Of a stretch of 64,000 nt of DNA, positions 32,476 through 45,400 are shown in pieces. Source of the DNA: Saturnia japonica (Eukaryota; Arthropoda; Insecta; Lepidoptera; Saturniidae); NCBI GenBank assembly GCA_033032175.1, contig CM065311.1:3775190-3839189 (forward strand), given 5' to 3'. Every line of letters begins with the position of its first letter. The stretch's first letter is position 1. The position numbers and the translations under genes are program-made. A model generated the notes under the pieces. It was given only the letters and a program-made list of their open reading frames with translations, was not told the DNA's origin and searched no databases.

Positions 32476-33578
32476 TGATCTTCTTTTGATCGATCCGATC
32501 GCTTAATACCGTTGCCAAGTCCTCTTGACAGTTGAACGACTCATACTTAGCCGCTTAGATACAAAAGTTTTCGAACAAATTAACCCTTAACGCTTTATCA
32601 GTCATATCAGAAAGTGGTATTTAATGTAAAAAGAAAGATTATATTTTTTAATTTGCAAAAATATCCAAAAAGTTTTAAAATTTTAGTAATTAACAAAAAA
32701 CAATTTCAGAAATTCGCGCCATTAATAAAGCAATTTTAAAATAATCATTATTTTTCATTTTTTAATTTTAAAAATTGAAATTTGGAACGTATGCAATCTT
32801 GTCAGGATGCTTCAAATAACATGCCAATACATCGTTAAATTAATAAAACCTCTTTCTTTTAATATTCATTGAAGTAGAAAAAAAAACTAAAGTGCCCGTT
32901 TTTATTGCAAAAGGGCTTATGCTAGACAATGTATATTATTACCAAGAAAATTACAATCTGATTATACTACTTGTTTAGATATCAATTTTTGTCCTCAAAC
33001 ACGAAAACACGATACAGTCAACACTTTAAACCCATTTATTATTCTACAATACAAGCAGGTCGGTGCCCTAAGTATCATATCACCTAAAGTTTACGCTTCG
33101 TGCTCTTCCATAATAGACAAAATGACTCATTTCTCATTATCCGTAAGTCTATTGAATGCCGTTGCGAAGCAACGTTTAAAATGTTGATATTCGACATACA
33201 AATTGTTATGCTAGTGAACTAGATATAGAAAAAACACTGTAACAATGAGCAAAAGGTTGTTTTTCGAAAGATATACTTGGTATCAACGAATACAGTTAGC
33301 TCCGATGATATTTTATTTTTCATTCACAGAATTTGTGGTTACCTCACCGCTGCCGTTCGATTTTGGTTATCGGACCTCGATGTCGTTTTGTTTTGGTCAT
33401 TTCACAATGTTTTAGAGGTCGTCCAGAAACGAGAGTCGCGTTTCCTCGTATCGCCTAATTAGGGCTGCCACTGTCGCATTGGATGCACTTTTATGTGCAT
33501 TTTTGCTTTTATGTACTTAAATTTGAGGTCAAATAAATAAATTTATTATTAATAATAATTATTTTAATTTAATGTTCT
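32476..33578. other. Intergenic, possible transposon debris
   Basis: Minus-strand scraps near 33090-33170 and 33300-33460 look faintly like N-terminal transposase sequence. They may belong to the Tc1 fragment split by the LINE, but I cannot support this firmly. Confidence 0.25.
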
Positions 33579-33880
33579 AATGCTCCAAGGTTGCACTCGT
33601 ATTAAATTTATTCGTCCAACTCTTAGTGACTGTAAATATACCTATGTAGTCTATCGTTGTTCTCGCTTCCAATACTTGCTTACAGCTTTCCAGATTGCTT
33701 GACGTTAATTGTTACAGCTTCGCTCCTTTGAATTGTAGTGTGAAGTTATATAGCTTATAATCTTCCTTAATAAAGAGACTAAAAAATGCAAGAAGATTTT
33801 TTCATATCTGGCTGTTAGTTTCAGAGATTACCGCGCTCAAATAAACAAACAGAAACAATTTCTTGAGCTTTATTATGTAT
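33579..33880 (-). mobile_element. Helitron-like short element, family A, minus strand
   Basis: It matches the family over its length ('tttcttgagctttat', 'cttaataaagag', 'cagctttccagattgcttgacgtt') but its CTAG end has decayed to 'tgctccaagg'. Confidence 0.55.
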
Positions 33881-34084
33881 ACCTATATAGTATCTACCCA
33901 CTATATTAATATACATACGGATTTTGGAATAGACAAATTTAAAGATTATTTGTAATAGATACAATCGTAAAACGTACTGAGGATGAACAGGCTTAAATGT
34001 CATCGACCGCTGTCCGTCCGTTTAGTTCATTTTGTCGTAGTAGAAAGCACCGTGAGTCACCGCCTTATGACTTCAGACTTCATG

Positions 34085-34145
34085 AGACGGACACGACGCG
34101 AGCGCGGGCGGGTGCGGGCTGGTGCGGGCGGTCGAAGCTGCTTGC
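34085..34145. other. GC- and CpG-rich spot
   Basis: About 60 bp of CpG-dense sequence (gcgagcgcgggcgggtgcggg with direct 'ggtgcggg' repeats) stands out in AT-rich DNA about 5 kb before the Shark start. It could be an alternative 5' exon or promoter, or a simple repeat. No splice donor pairing was established. Confidence 0.3.
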
Positions 34146-34738
34146 TGCAATAGCGCTATTATTTTTATTGTAGACCGAAATTATATCGGTTCCTGGTTGC
34201 TTATTATTTATTAACCTCAAAGACATTTAAACATATTTAAAGTCTTTAAAATTGTCATGTTACAGTCTCAAATATCTGCCTAATTGTTAAGTAACTAAAT
34301 ACCTATCTATTTTACTTTTACCGAGTAGATTGTAGATCAGCTTTTTCATGATTATTTTATAAAATCTACATCGACATTTTAGTTTATAAAAATAGTTAAT
34401 TGTATTTAATTAAAGGTAGGTACTTACCTATTAATAAAATTTTCACGCAAAACTTTGATGAGATAATATATTACGTAGACAAAATTTATAACGTACCTGT
34501 AGCTCGAAAAATAATTAGGGGTAAGTCAGAAGTTTTATGATATTAACACAGACCAAATCTTTTAGTCTAAGACCATTAACTAAGAATTACTATGTAGTAG
34601 TATTGTTATTTCTTAGAGCACATTTGAACAATGTTTTTTTTTTTAACTTGTTTTGTATTAATTGCGTTTAACATCAACATCAACTAAATTGAAGTAACGA
34701 TGCAACCTTAAATGGTAAGTGACCGTCGCCAAGCATCT

Positions 34739-34955
34739 GTTAGTGAGTTCCGGAATCGCAATAATGTTCCTTTTAAATTCGCGACTTAATTGCAACTTCG
34801 GCAAGCCGAGGCTCGCCCGCTTTGGCACCCTTGAGCGTGTTTTCACGCTTTCCCAGCCGAGTGCCTTAAGCGCTAGCCCCCAAGCTACGGTGATGCTGTA
34901 AAAGCCTTCTGAAGCTCCACGGCCTATGGCAGACAGAATAGTCAGATAGAAAAAA
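34739..34955 (+). mobile_element. SINE-like repeat, family B, copy 3
   Basis: It shares 'tcgcgactt', 'gcaagccgagg', 'ctttggcaccc', 'cgagtgccttaagcgct' and 'gatgctgtaaaagcc' with copies 1, 2 and 4 and ends in an A-rich run. Confidence 0.6.
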
Positions 34956-37900
34956 ATAAAAGTAACACGCTGAGTTTTAAAAGGAAGATTATATTCGACT
35001 GGCGACTGGTTTTTAATAGTGATAGAGCAGGCAATGCTACTTCACTATACTATGATTTCATCAATGACATTTTATAAAAACATTGCGTTTCAGGCTTCAA
35101 ATCTCAGGCTTATTAAAACGTTTGGATCCAGGTCGTTCATCACCGAGCATGCTACGAATGAGTCATTATCATCTTAGTTTACTTTTTCCTATTTAATTAA
35201 ATCGATGAACAATTAAATCTAAACGTGGAAAAATAACATACATTAATGTTATTATTTTTTGCTATTTTATATACCGAGATATAATATAAATAATTGGCTG
35301 TGCCCGCGGCTCCTCACGTGTTTATTACGCTGTAATTATTTACGTCTCGGAATTTTATTTTTACTCAATTTTATGAGTTTGAAGTATTAAAATCTTTTAT
35401 AGCTCAATAATTTCGGAATAATATATACATTAATACTAATAACATATATATTAATAAAATAGATACATAGATATATTTACGCAATATTTTTATACTTATT
35501 ATTTGTAGATAGAATACACTGAACTGAATAAATTCTTTAGTATGTTAATTTTTGAATAACCTGACTGTATACAATAGCCTATTCGGCCAAAGCAAGCATT
35601 CTATACTCTATATATACATTCAGACGGGTTATGGAGAGCCGGACGACAAATGAAAGTAAATAAACACTGCATTCATGAGGTAAACACACCGCTGGACTGG
35701 TTTACCCACAACTTCATTTATATAAATAATAAATTCCTTGTTCAAATGCTTTCTAATATAGTTAGATATATATTAAAATAAAATGTATCAAAGCTAATTG
35801 TCACCGACTTCTAATCATATGATTATAATAATATTGCGAATGTAGTATATTATGTAATACATATAATTTGATTAAAGATAAAATAGAATTTTATGAAAGA
35901 AGTTTCGATTAGATTAATTAGGAGGTATTTCAAATCGATTTCTCTTCATCACAGCCGAGATTTTGATAGCCAAATACGAGGTATCAGCTTCTTTTTAGCT
36001 AAGGGTGTATCCACCCAGGTGAAAGATATAATTTGTAGCTTCGTTATACTATACAGTTAATTATTATTAATATTAAAATTCTCCACTTTCTCAATACATT
36101 GCATGCATGCTAGTCCCATTTAAAATAATGTAATAATTCCGTATAAAACGAAACAATCGAGAATAGACAAAGACATAACTAAAGTTATAGTAATAGTGTT
36201 AGCATTTTCTACTCTTTACTCATATCATATGGCCTGATTTGCTTTGTTCCTACCGCTGGTTTCTTTCCGTCTGGGGGCTGCACACCCTTAGCAACTTTGG
36301 CTAGGCTCGGCCCTGGACTTAAGGGGCGAAAACTGCGACGTCGTTGTTACGAACTTTGAAGCGATGATGTGGCTTCAGTTAACAATAACTTCCTCACCAC
36401 TGCATCTTCCTAAGTTCGCAAACAAATACTACTATAAACTTGGGCTTTCGATTGGGAAAACATCGAGAATTAACCAGAGTAGGATATTTTTATACTCCGG
36501 CACCAATCTACCTAGTTATCACGGTCATTTTAAAATTCTGTCTGAGGATCTTTTCTGGGTTAGTCTTCTATCACATCATCACTCGACACCAGGTTTGTGG
36601 TTAAGTTGATAGAGACAAAAAGTAATTCCATTTCTCTTGCGCGCCTCAGCTCACTTCTCCCCTTGGTCATTATTTTCCTGTCCCCAATACTCTCGATTAA
36701 TTAATTTCTCGAGGCGGTAATGGTCGCACTGGATCTAATTCTGTATTATTCAACTAACGAAGCCCTAATACCAAGTATTTACTAACAAGAATATAAGTTA
36801 TACCTCAGATTTTCGAAAAATTAGAAGATTTAATTCGACACGTGCTTTCAAAGGTTAAAATTATGTCTATATGTGGATAATGTGGACCTACATAAATGAA
36901 AAATTTGTGTTCTTGAGTTTCACTGTTTATTGGGTTAGTAAAATATTGTTTTATTCTAGATGTTCTCTATCATTTAAAACAAAACTTTGAAATGTATTCA
37001 TCATTTTATTTCTTCTATATTACAAACTATTTTACCAAAATTTACCTTTTTTAACTTCGTTAGCACTAAGTGTAAGTAGATACTAAACTGAACTTCGGCC
37101 CATCCCTAATAATTATCTCTTCTTCGTCATTATCTTGAAAGATGATTTTAGAAAGATAGAAATTAAGTAACGACATTTATATGTTATAGGTATATAGCGA
37201 CATCTCTATCGCCACATACGAACTAAGAACTGACGCATCCTACATCGCGATATTAAAATTAACCCAACAATTGAACATAATATATACAAGAACCCGACAA
37301 CAACCGTTGGGCGTAGCCCGCCAGACATAACAGCAGTCTGGTCGGAGGATCCTCCCTTTTAATGTGGAGGTGGTAATAATCACCCCCACAGGTACCTACA
37401 CACATAAAAGCCATTTAAAAATAAATAAATAATAATGGTTTTTTTTTTTACTGTAGGGTAATACTTATAACCTATTGTTAGTTTTCGTGATTGCTATGTG
37501 AGAGCACAAAATGGAGCTCGAAGACCTCGGAGTCAGCATATAATATGCTTGAGGGGATGAATCCTCGAGCACTAGTTTTCACTAGACGCCCAATTTTTAC
37601 GTCGTTTTTATAAAATATTATTAAACATGACTGTCAAAGAATTCGCTGTTACAGCTACTTGTACCTTATACATTTACTGACATAGATTAATAGTAGTAAC
37701 CACAATCTCACAAGTCTAAGTGACAATAGGGTTGATAATGTTTACAAACTAAGAATAAAATGTCGTATCACCATACCCTCCTGGCTTTATCACGATGTTT
37801 TCCTTAAGTAACTCAAATATCATAAATAAATTTAACTAGAATTCAATTCGGTGGATAATAAACCTAAACAAATAGATGCAAAAACATTAAAACACCAGCC

Positions 37901-39175
37901 GTTACAAATTATGAAAACAACCAGTCGAGGTAATGGTTGAAAATTGAGAATCCGAGCGGGGTGGGATGATTACGGAAGTAATTTTCCGTATAGAAAGTGA
38001 CTATGATTCCTTTGCATACTTTAAGGGAAAGTATTGAAGTTATCATTAAATACCTAATAATAACATAAAGATAAGACTTTTTGGGCAACTACTTATCAGA
38101 AAAAGTGAAATTTTATATTTCTTTTAGAAGTAGGTTGGTCGTAGAAAACACATGGGTACACTTCCTTTTACCTTTGATTTGACTCATCCTGTTTATCAAT
38201 CAATCAAGATAAGTATGTAGATATCATGAAGTAATTTATTTTATTTGTGAGTCGGTATTTCAATAGGTATTGAGAGAATATTGGAGTCGATTCATTGTGT
38301 ACGAGATAGGTACATCATTGGTAATATTTACAGATCATGTGAGTCATCTGCGTCTTGCGAAGGTTTAATGTATAGGGTTGACCCAAACGCTAAAATAAGT
38401 GCATTTATTATGTAGGCATTTATCATGTCATTATGTATAGTAATAAGTAGATTTTAAACTACTTATTATCATAGGAAAATTACAAAACATTCTAACTTTG
38501 CTTCCAAGGATGACATATATGCCAATTTTACGTACATTTTTGTGACGTCCGGGAGCCAAAGGGTTACAGTTTATTATGTAAATTAGAAGTATCTACCTAT
38601 AATTAGAAACCGCTTTGTTAACTGTGAAATAGTAAAAAGATGATGGGATAATACTATGAACTATGGAATAATTATAGGTATGTAAAATGTAATTTAGCAT
38701 CACTAATGACAAATGTACCAACACACAATAAACTAATATCATCATAGTATGTACAGTTTCATAAAAAGGTTTATAGAGAATTCAATAGGTTTATTATAAG
38801 GTTTTTAAAGTATTGTGCCTACTTTTAACTATGCATATACTTTTTTTACTAAAAGGTTTTAAAGTATACGTGTGCCTGTATACCTATTTTACAGTACTTA
38901 GGTACCTACTAATTATGCATATAATACAATCTTTACAGACTACAGATAAGTTAATAATTCTTTATTAATAATAGTTATTTGATGGATAACGAAGGTGTAG
39001 TTATAAGTTTATGTTTTGTAATATATTTTTTGAAAATTGTATTAGAGTAAGTACAACTTAGTACAGTAAGTAAATATAGAAAATATATTTACGGTTTTCA
39101 ATATGGTTTAATAGTATTTGCAATAATTACAATAATGTAGCTGTTCTGTGAGGGAATGCGTACTACATATACCAT
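34956..39175. other. Intergenic before Shark, no gene
   Basis: Mostly AT-rich. Two less AT-rich patches, about 36240-36660 and 37260-37400, look like retroelement debris. The latter has short inverted pairs (CCAGAC / GTCTGG and GTGGAGGTG / CACCCCCAC). No firm match to known proteins. Confidence 0.35.
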
Positions 39176-39182
39176 TATAAAA
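39176..39182 (+). promoter_or_regulatory. Candidate TATA box of Shark
   Basis: TATAAAA lies about 285 bp before the first in-frame ATG. It is followed by a GC-richer stretch (39230-39300) that may be the 5' UTR. No other core promoter is clearer. Confidence 0.3.
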
Positions 39183-39461
39183 CTGAGTACGTTGGTGATT
39201 CATTTCTCGGAATTGACCTTGCTATGAGTCATTCGCTGGAAGGCAGAGTCGGGGATACCGCGCCTGTCAGCTCGCCGCTGGTTGCTTTGTACACGCAACT
39301 CTGTGTATTATTAAGCGTTTACTAAAGTTCTCTGTGTTAAATAATATCAAACAATATTAATCTAAATTATGTGCAGTTACAAGAAACGCAAGAAAAATAA
39401 TTAAATTTATTCACCTCTGATTATTTGTAAATATTTTTGTGTTGCTGCATCGTTGAATATC

Positions 39462-39497
39462 ATGATAACAACCATGACGTCATTTATATTATTGAAG
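39462..39497 (+). CDS. Shark: Shark exon 1, possible N-terminal coding start
   Basis: A strong donor AAG|GTAAGT sits at 39498. Two ATGs (39462 and 39474) are in frame with the next exon and no stop lies between, so splicing would add 19 residues (MITTMTSFILLKTNSFLLR) before the Met at 40058. The exon may instead be 5' UTR. A CRE-like TGACGTCA overlaps it at 39475. Confidence 0.5.
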
Positions 39498-42400
39498 GTA
39501 AGTGAAAAATTCAAAATGATTTATTATTTACAATATTGTGTAAGTTGTTATAGTAAACTAATTAAATTAGGGTGAATCATTCTAAAAATCTTATCAGTTT
39601 CTTATTTGTCCACCGTACTTGTGTGACGTTAACAATACACCCAGCTTAAACTAGAAGGTATACATGTTTCATTTGCTATCTCTTTTTAACCAATGTAATT
39701 GATACGAGATGCAAAGGAAAATGTCATTGTATTATCCCAATTTTAATGTGGCGACATTACCATGCCTGTATCGCAATAAGTTAGAATGAAATAGAAACAA
39801 AAATGGCGCTCAGTTGTAACATTGAAAGGTTTACATAAATACATAATTTCAAACTCGGCTCAAAATTTTTGTTAGAAAATGAATAAAACAATTTTTGCAT
39901 ATAAAATAGTTGAGTGATGTTATTTTGCAACACGAAGTGTGCATAGTATTTTGAAGTTACCTACATGAGAAATGTTTATAAAAAGTTGGTGTCACTGGAT
40001 TATAGTCGTTGAATAAGTTTCCAAATAACTTTTCAGACGAACTCTTTTTTGTTGAGGATGAACAGAGAGGACAACGTTAATTGGTTTCATGGAAAAATAT
40101 CCAGAGAAGCTGCCGAAAAACTTTTAAAAGAAGGTTGGTATCACTATCATATTATTCAGATTCTCTTTTGTCATCGTCGCCTCAATAGTTAATCTTATGT
40201 TTTTGTAGAAGGCGAGGATGGTGTATTCTTGGTGCGTGAGAGCAACACTTCACATGGGGATTACGTTCTCTCTGTTTTGCATCAGGTCTGTCATTACACT
40301 CATTACATTACACTAGTCTTTGAAAATCACTAAAACATGCTTTAACTTTAAATGGTACATACGAAATTGAATTTTAGAGAAGTTTTTCTTTCTACAGGGA
40401 GAAGTTGTACATTATCAAATAAGGAGGCATGGTGAGGATGCATTCTTCTCTATTGAGGAGCGCACTACTGTGCATGGGCTAGATACATTAATTCAACACT
40501 ATAGAGGAGATTCCAACGGGTTGGTCACAAGGCTATCAGTTGTTTGCAAAGGTCTACCTCCACCTCATGAATCAAGAACACAAGGCACTACTAATTTATT
40601 GCACAGGTAAGTGTCATAAGGTGCTCTACAATAATTATGCAATTTATTAATAACTCACAATTTAATAATAATCTACCTTTTATCATAAAGTTATCAAGCA
40701 AATGTAAGAAAATCTACCTAATACTATGTACAGCTATACTCCTATATACTAATAAATATACAAAAATTACTATTACTCTATGGAAAATACTCTATTTCAT
40801 TTAATAGATCTATTTAAAAAGTTGTTTCGTTTGCATAGTTTGTTCTTTATTTTAGGTAAGTAATTTAGTTCTTTTATAAATATTCGCTGTTATATACCAT
40901 GTTTACTTATACATATATTGCTTACTTTTATTACAATTATGTCAGTTCAAGTAAATTAAGTTATGAAGGTACTGGTGCTCAACCTACACTTCTTTAAATG
41001 TTTCTGAAACTGACATGGTTTTAGTTACAGATTACTAGTGTAGTGAAAACATAAGCAATGACTAATTTTGGATTGGTTTTGTATTTTCATCTTTACACCC
41101 TAAAATATTAACAAAAAAGGTTACCAATAAACCATATATTTGGCATTTTAACAATACACAAAATATCTGGGATATGTGATGAGACTTTTTATACCTTTTC
41201 TATATATTATAATATATATTTAAAACAGGTACTTAAGGTGTCTTAATTTTTTAATTTACTCAATTGTTTTGTTTGGAATAGACCGCCTCGGAATCCGTGC
41301 CACCAGGCTGAAATGTTGAGTAATTAAAAGAGTAAGATGTCTTGTAGACACATTTTAAATATATATTGATATGTGATGAGATATTTCTTACTTTAGAATG
41401 TTTGCAGATACTCAGACGAGTTTTTAACTGGTATTCGAATATACTTATGACAAGAGATACCTACACTTTGTTTATAAATACATAATTACATGTCTATATG
41501 TATATATTTGAAAAAAATACATATTTTATTAATGTTTTTCATACAATTAGAGATAGCGTGTCTATTTCAAGAAGGAAGTTCTATTAAGATAGAGCTGTAT
41601 AAAGTGCCCTTAATTTTCTTGTTGAGTTTTATTGTTTGATTGGGGCTTTGCTTACATTACTGTGGCGAGATTCAGAATAAAACTGTATGCTCATTGATTG
41701 ATTGTTATAATATTGAATTGGACAACCTGTCCAAAATATAATTTTTAAAAAAACCAATAAATTTATGGTTTGTCTTTTTCTGCTCACGCATAAATTTTAC
41801 TGTTCTAGATTGTGTGTGTTATTTGAATTTATTCTTTTTTGTTTACTAAGAAGCTGCATATTTATCGAGGTCATTGGTCGCAATTTTTCATTTACACAAC
41901 ATTATGCGGTTGATAAGGCAATAAAACTAAAACGCTGACGAGTATATCGGCGATTTCCTGTTGAGGCTGAGCTCGTTGTTCAAAATATTTATTCAATAAA
42001 TATCAACAGAAGGACAACACGTCCACAACATACGTGAATTAATGGGCTTACTTTTGTATCATTGTCTTGCATGTGCCTCCTACCTACATCATTAGTGTTT
42101 TGGCGTTAAAGACAGGCGCGTAACCGGTATCGTTGACTGGTTAATGACTTCTTACATTAAAAAAATATTCTAATAAGTACAATATACAGTGGTGGTCTTA
42201 TAATTAGAAACACTTCTTATGAATAAAGAAAGTATAACTTCAACGTACAAATGTTCGTAAAAAATTTACACGTTCAATAATTAATAATCATGTATATAGA
42301 GCATTTAGCCACTCAAACAATTTCAACTTCAATTCGAGAAAATGGCAATGTTTGTAACATATTGCCAGCGTCATGTTTTTAATAATATCAAGTTCATCAA

Positions 42401-45400
42401 CTTCACGTCAATAAAGAGAATGTCGATAAATTTGGAGGAAAGAAATTTTACTTTAAAATACCAAATATAAAACCAAATTAATGTATTATCCAAAAAACAT
42501 GGTCTATATGAAAATCTAAATTTAATTACGATAAGATCATGATCAATTTAGTAATAATAGACAAATATTATTACTAACTATAAACTTTGAGAGAATATTC
42601 AAAGTAATTGGACCCCTCAAATAAAAAACTCGTTAAATGCATAAAATATAAAACATACCTATCTTACTTTTAATTACAAAATGAGTCTTACATATGTAGG
42701 AGTTTATTTTCTGTTACTGGCCGCTTCGACGCCTAATTAGAAACATTTAAAAAAAGCATTCATAGCTCGTTCTTTTTTTGAAATTGGAGAATAACATTTC
42801 TTTCTTGGCTTTTTCTATTATTTTGGCGGCAATTCAAAAATAATCTCTATATTATTTTGTTCAAAATGGGCAAAAATAAAAGTTGTGACGCGTCAACTAG
42901 GCAAATAATTATTAATTTACATATAGATCATAAGTGGGCGTACAGAAGAATAGCTGAGGATTTAAATTGTTCTGTTAAGAAAGTTTTTAATGCAATTGAT
43001 AATTATAAAACACATGGAACTGTTGAAAATGTTCTTAGAAAGGCTCGGCCAAGAAAAACCTCTCCCAGAGAAGATACACTAATCGTTCGTGTTGCTAAAA
43101 AAGACCCAAGTAAAGGTTCCAACCAGATTAAAAATGAAGTTTTTTCGCCTGATAACCCGCTAAACATCTCGTCAAGACTGATACGTCGAAGATTAGTGGA
43201 AGCTAAATTGTTTGGAAGAATCTCTCGAAAGGTACCGCTTCTTGCCAAGCAACACCGAGAGAAGCGATTATTATTCGCTAAAAAAATATATTAATTGGAC
43301 GGTACGAGAATGGAAAAAAGTGTTATTTTCAGATGAAACAATGATAAATATGGTAAATTCCGATGGGAAAACGCTATGTTACACGCCTTGTAAACAATGC
43401 TTTTAATTATAAATACAAAAGGAGTGATACGTAAGCACGGTGGCGGTAACCATAAAGTTTGGGAGTGTTTTTCCGGATTTGGAGTTGGGCCCGTTCGGAA
43501 GACTGAAGATACAATGGATCAATGGCAATACAAAAATATCTTAGAGCACACAATGATTCCCTACTCGGACGATCATTTGCCTGTAACCTGGATCTTTCAG
43601 CATGACAATGACCTTAAAAACACACGACCTGTTGGCGACAGAACTGTTATTTTCGTGTCCCGTGTTAGGTTATTATGTCATATTATTGTGTTTATGTGTT
43701 ATTTACTCTATGTGTTATGATAAAATAGATTGATATGGATAATATTATAGAGAAATGTTAGCGACTACGCTACATTATAAGTTGCATGTTATGTATTAAG
43801 TTGTATATAAATGCTTATGTATTGTGTGTCCCATATATGGAAATAGAACTAATATAGAATAGATAAATGCATAGAATAAGTCAATAGAGTAAGAACATCC
43901 AATGTTATAGAAACTTTACGAACAGAAAGCGGTGATGCCGCCCGTAAATTGCATTGTTTTTGGCTTATGTACGGAATATATATTTGATGTATATAATATG
44001 TGAATGCTTAACGAATAGGTAATACGACAAAGAATATTTTGACATATAACATGTATACACAAGATATATAATGAAAGAAATATAGAGCAATTAACAGGGC
44101 GACCAAAGTGAAAACTAAAATTAAAACACGAAATAAAGCGGGGCTCTCTTTACGGTCACTCTCCGAACTACATAATTAAGCTCGAAGAGGCACCGTATGG
44201 GGCACGGCGCAATTCAACGAGAACAAGTAACTACGAGTAACAACAAGAAGAGAGCTTTGGTCGTCCTGCAAGCAATATTGAAGAATTCGACTTTTATTGA
44301 AGACCCAGCACCTCAAGCGGTCGTGCATTATTGCACCCCCCGGACCCCCTCACTAACATCGCGTCCCACTGGCATCCGTACGGCGTCTACGAGATGGGCA
44401 TCCGGCGCAACAAAACGCCCGTCCAAACCGGGGAAGCGTCACCCCCCCCCCCCCCCCCCTCACGCAGAGGGGAAGTGACGCGTACCCAACACGACCATTA
44501 GCGTCAAATGTTTCCTTAGCGAACAGCGTATATCCGTCTGAGACGGGTCATTAAATAGTCTGGATTTAAACCCGATAGAAAATCTCTGTGGTATATTGTT
44601 AAAAAGAAAGTCTCAAACAAACGTAACACCAGTCAAAACGAACTATCTGAAGCATTTGTTGAAGCATGGAATTCAATCCCCCTAGAAAAATGTATGAAAT
44701 TGATTGAATCAATACCACGTCATTGCAGTGCTTTTCTGTGTCTCGTTACTATTTCTAATCCACTTGTGCGTAATAAAAAACCTATGCTACGAAAAATTCC
44801 CCCAATATTACAAAATATTGGGTCAAATAACGCAAGTTTATAAAAAAACAGTATAGACCAAAATCCACGTATATTATTTTTCTTCTTTTTCGTAAAGCAA
44901 CTAGTCCTCTTTATTGAAGACCAATACTGTCATTATCTAGTTGGTTATAATAGAATGTCCTGAGATAATTACAGTATTCTAACAAAATGGTTGCTCCCTT
45001 GTTAGAGCTTTCCAGGAACTTTTGTGGCATCTCAGACTTAATTGTTCAAGTTATTATTTCCAATTCACTACACTTGCGCACAATAATCAAGCTTTATTAA
45101 ACAAAATGCAACCTGTAATATACAATAAAGGGTAAAAATACTTTATGAATGAAAAACAAAAACCACTACATGAAATATTTAAGATCCCGCCAAAAGCTCA
45201 TAACTGTACATTCTATACTTTCTTTTTATTACTTTTATATATAATAAAGCGGAAGAGCTTTTTTATTTTTATTTATTTAAACACGCTAATCTCTGGAACT
45301 ACCAGTCGGATTTAAAAACTTATTTTTGTATATGAAAATACCCATAAATATTGATTTATATTCTGATATTCCGATTCGTACTTCTATATTTGCTTGTGCT

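Noticed and set aside
44197..44478. 93-codon Pro/Arg-rich open frame
   Set aside because: It lies in the solo LTR and ends in the C-homopolymer.
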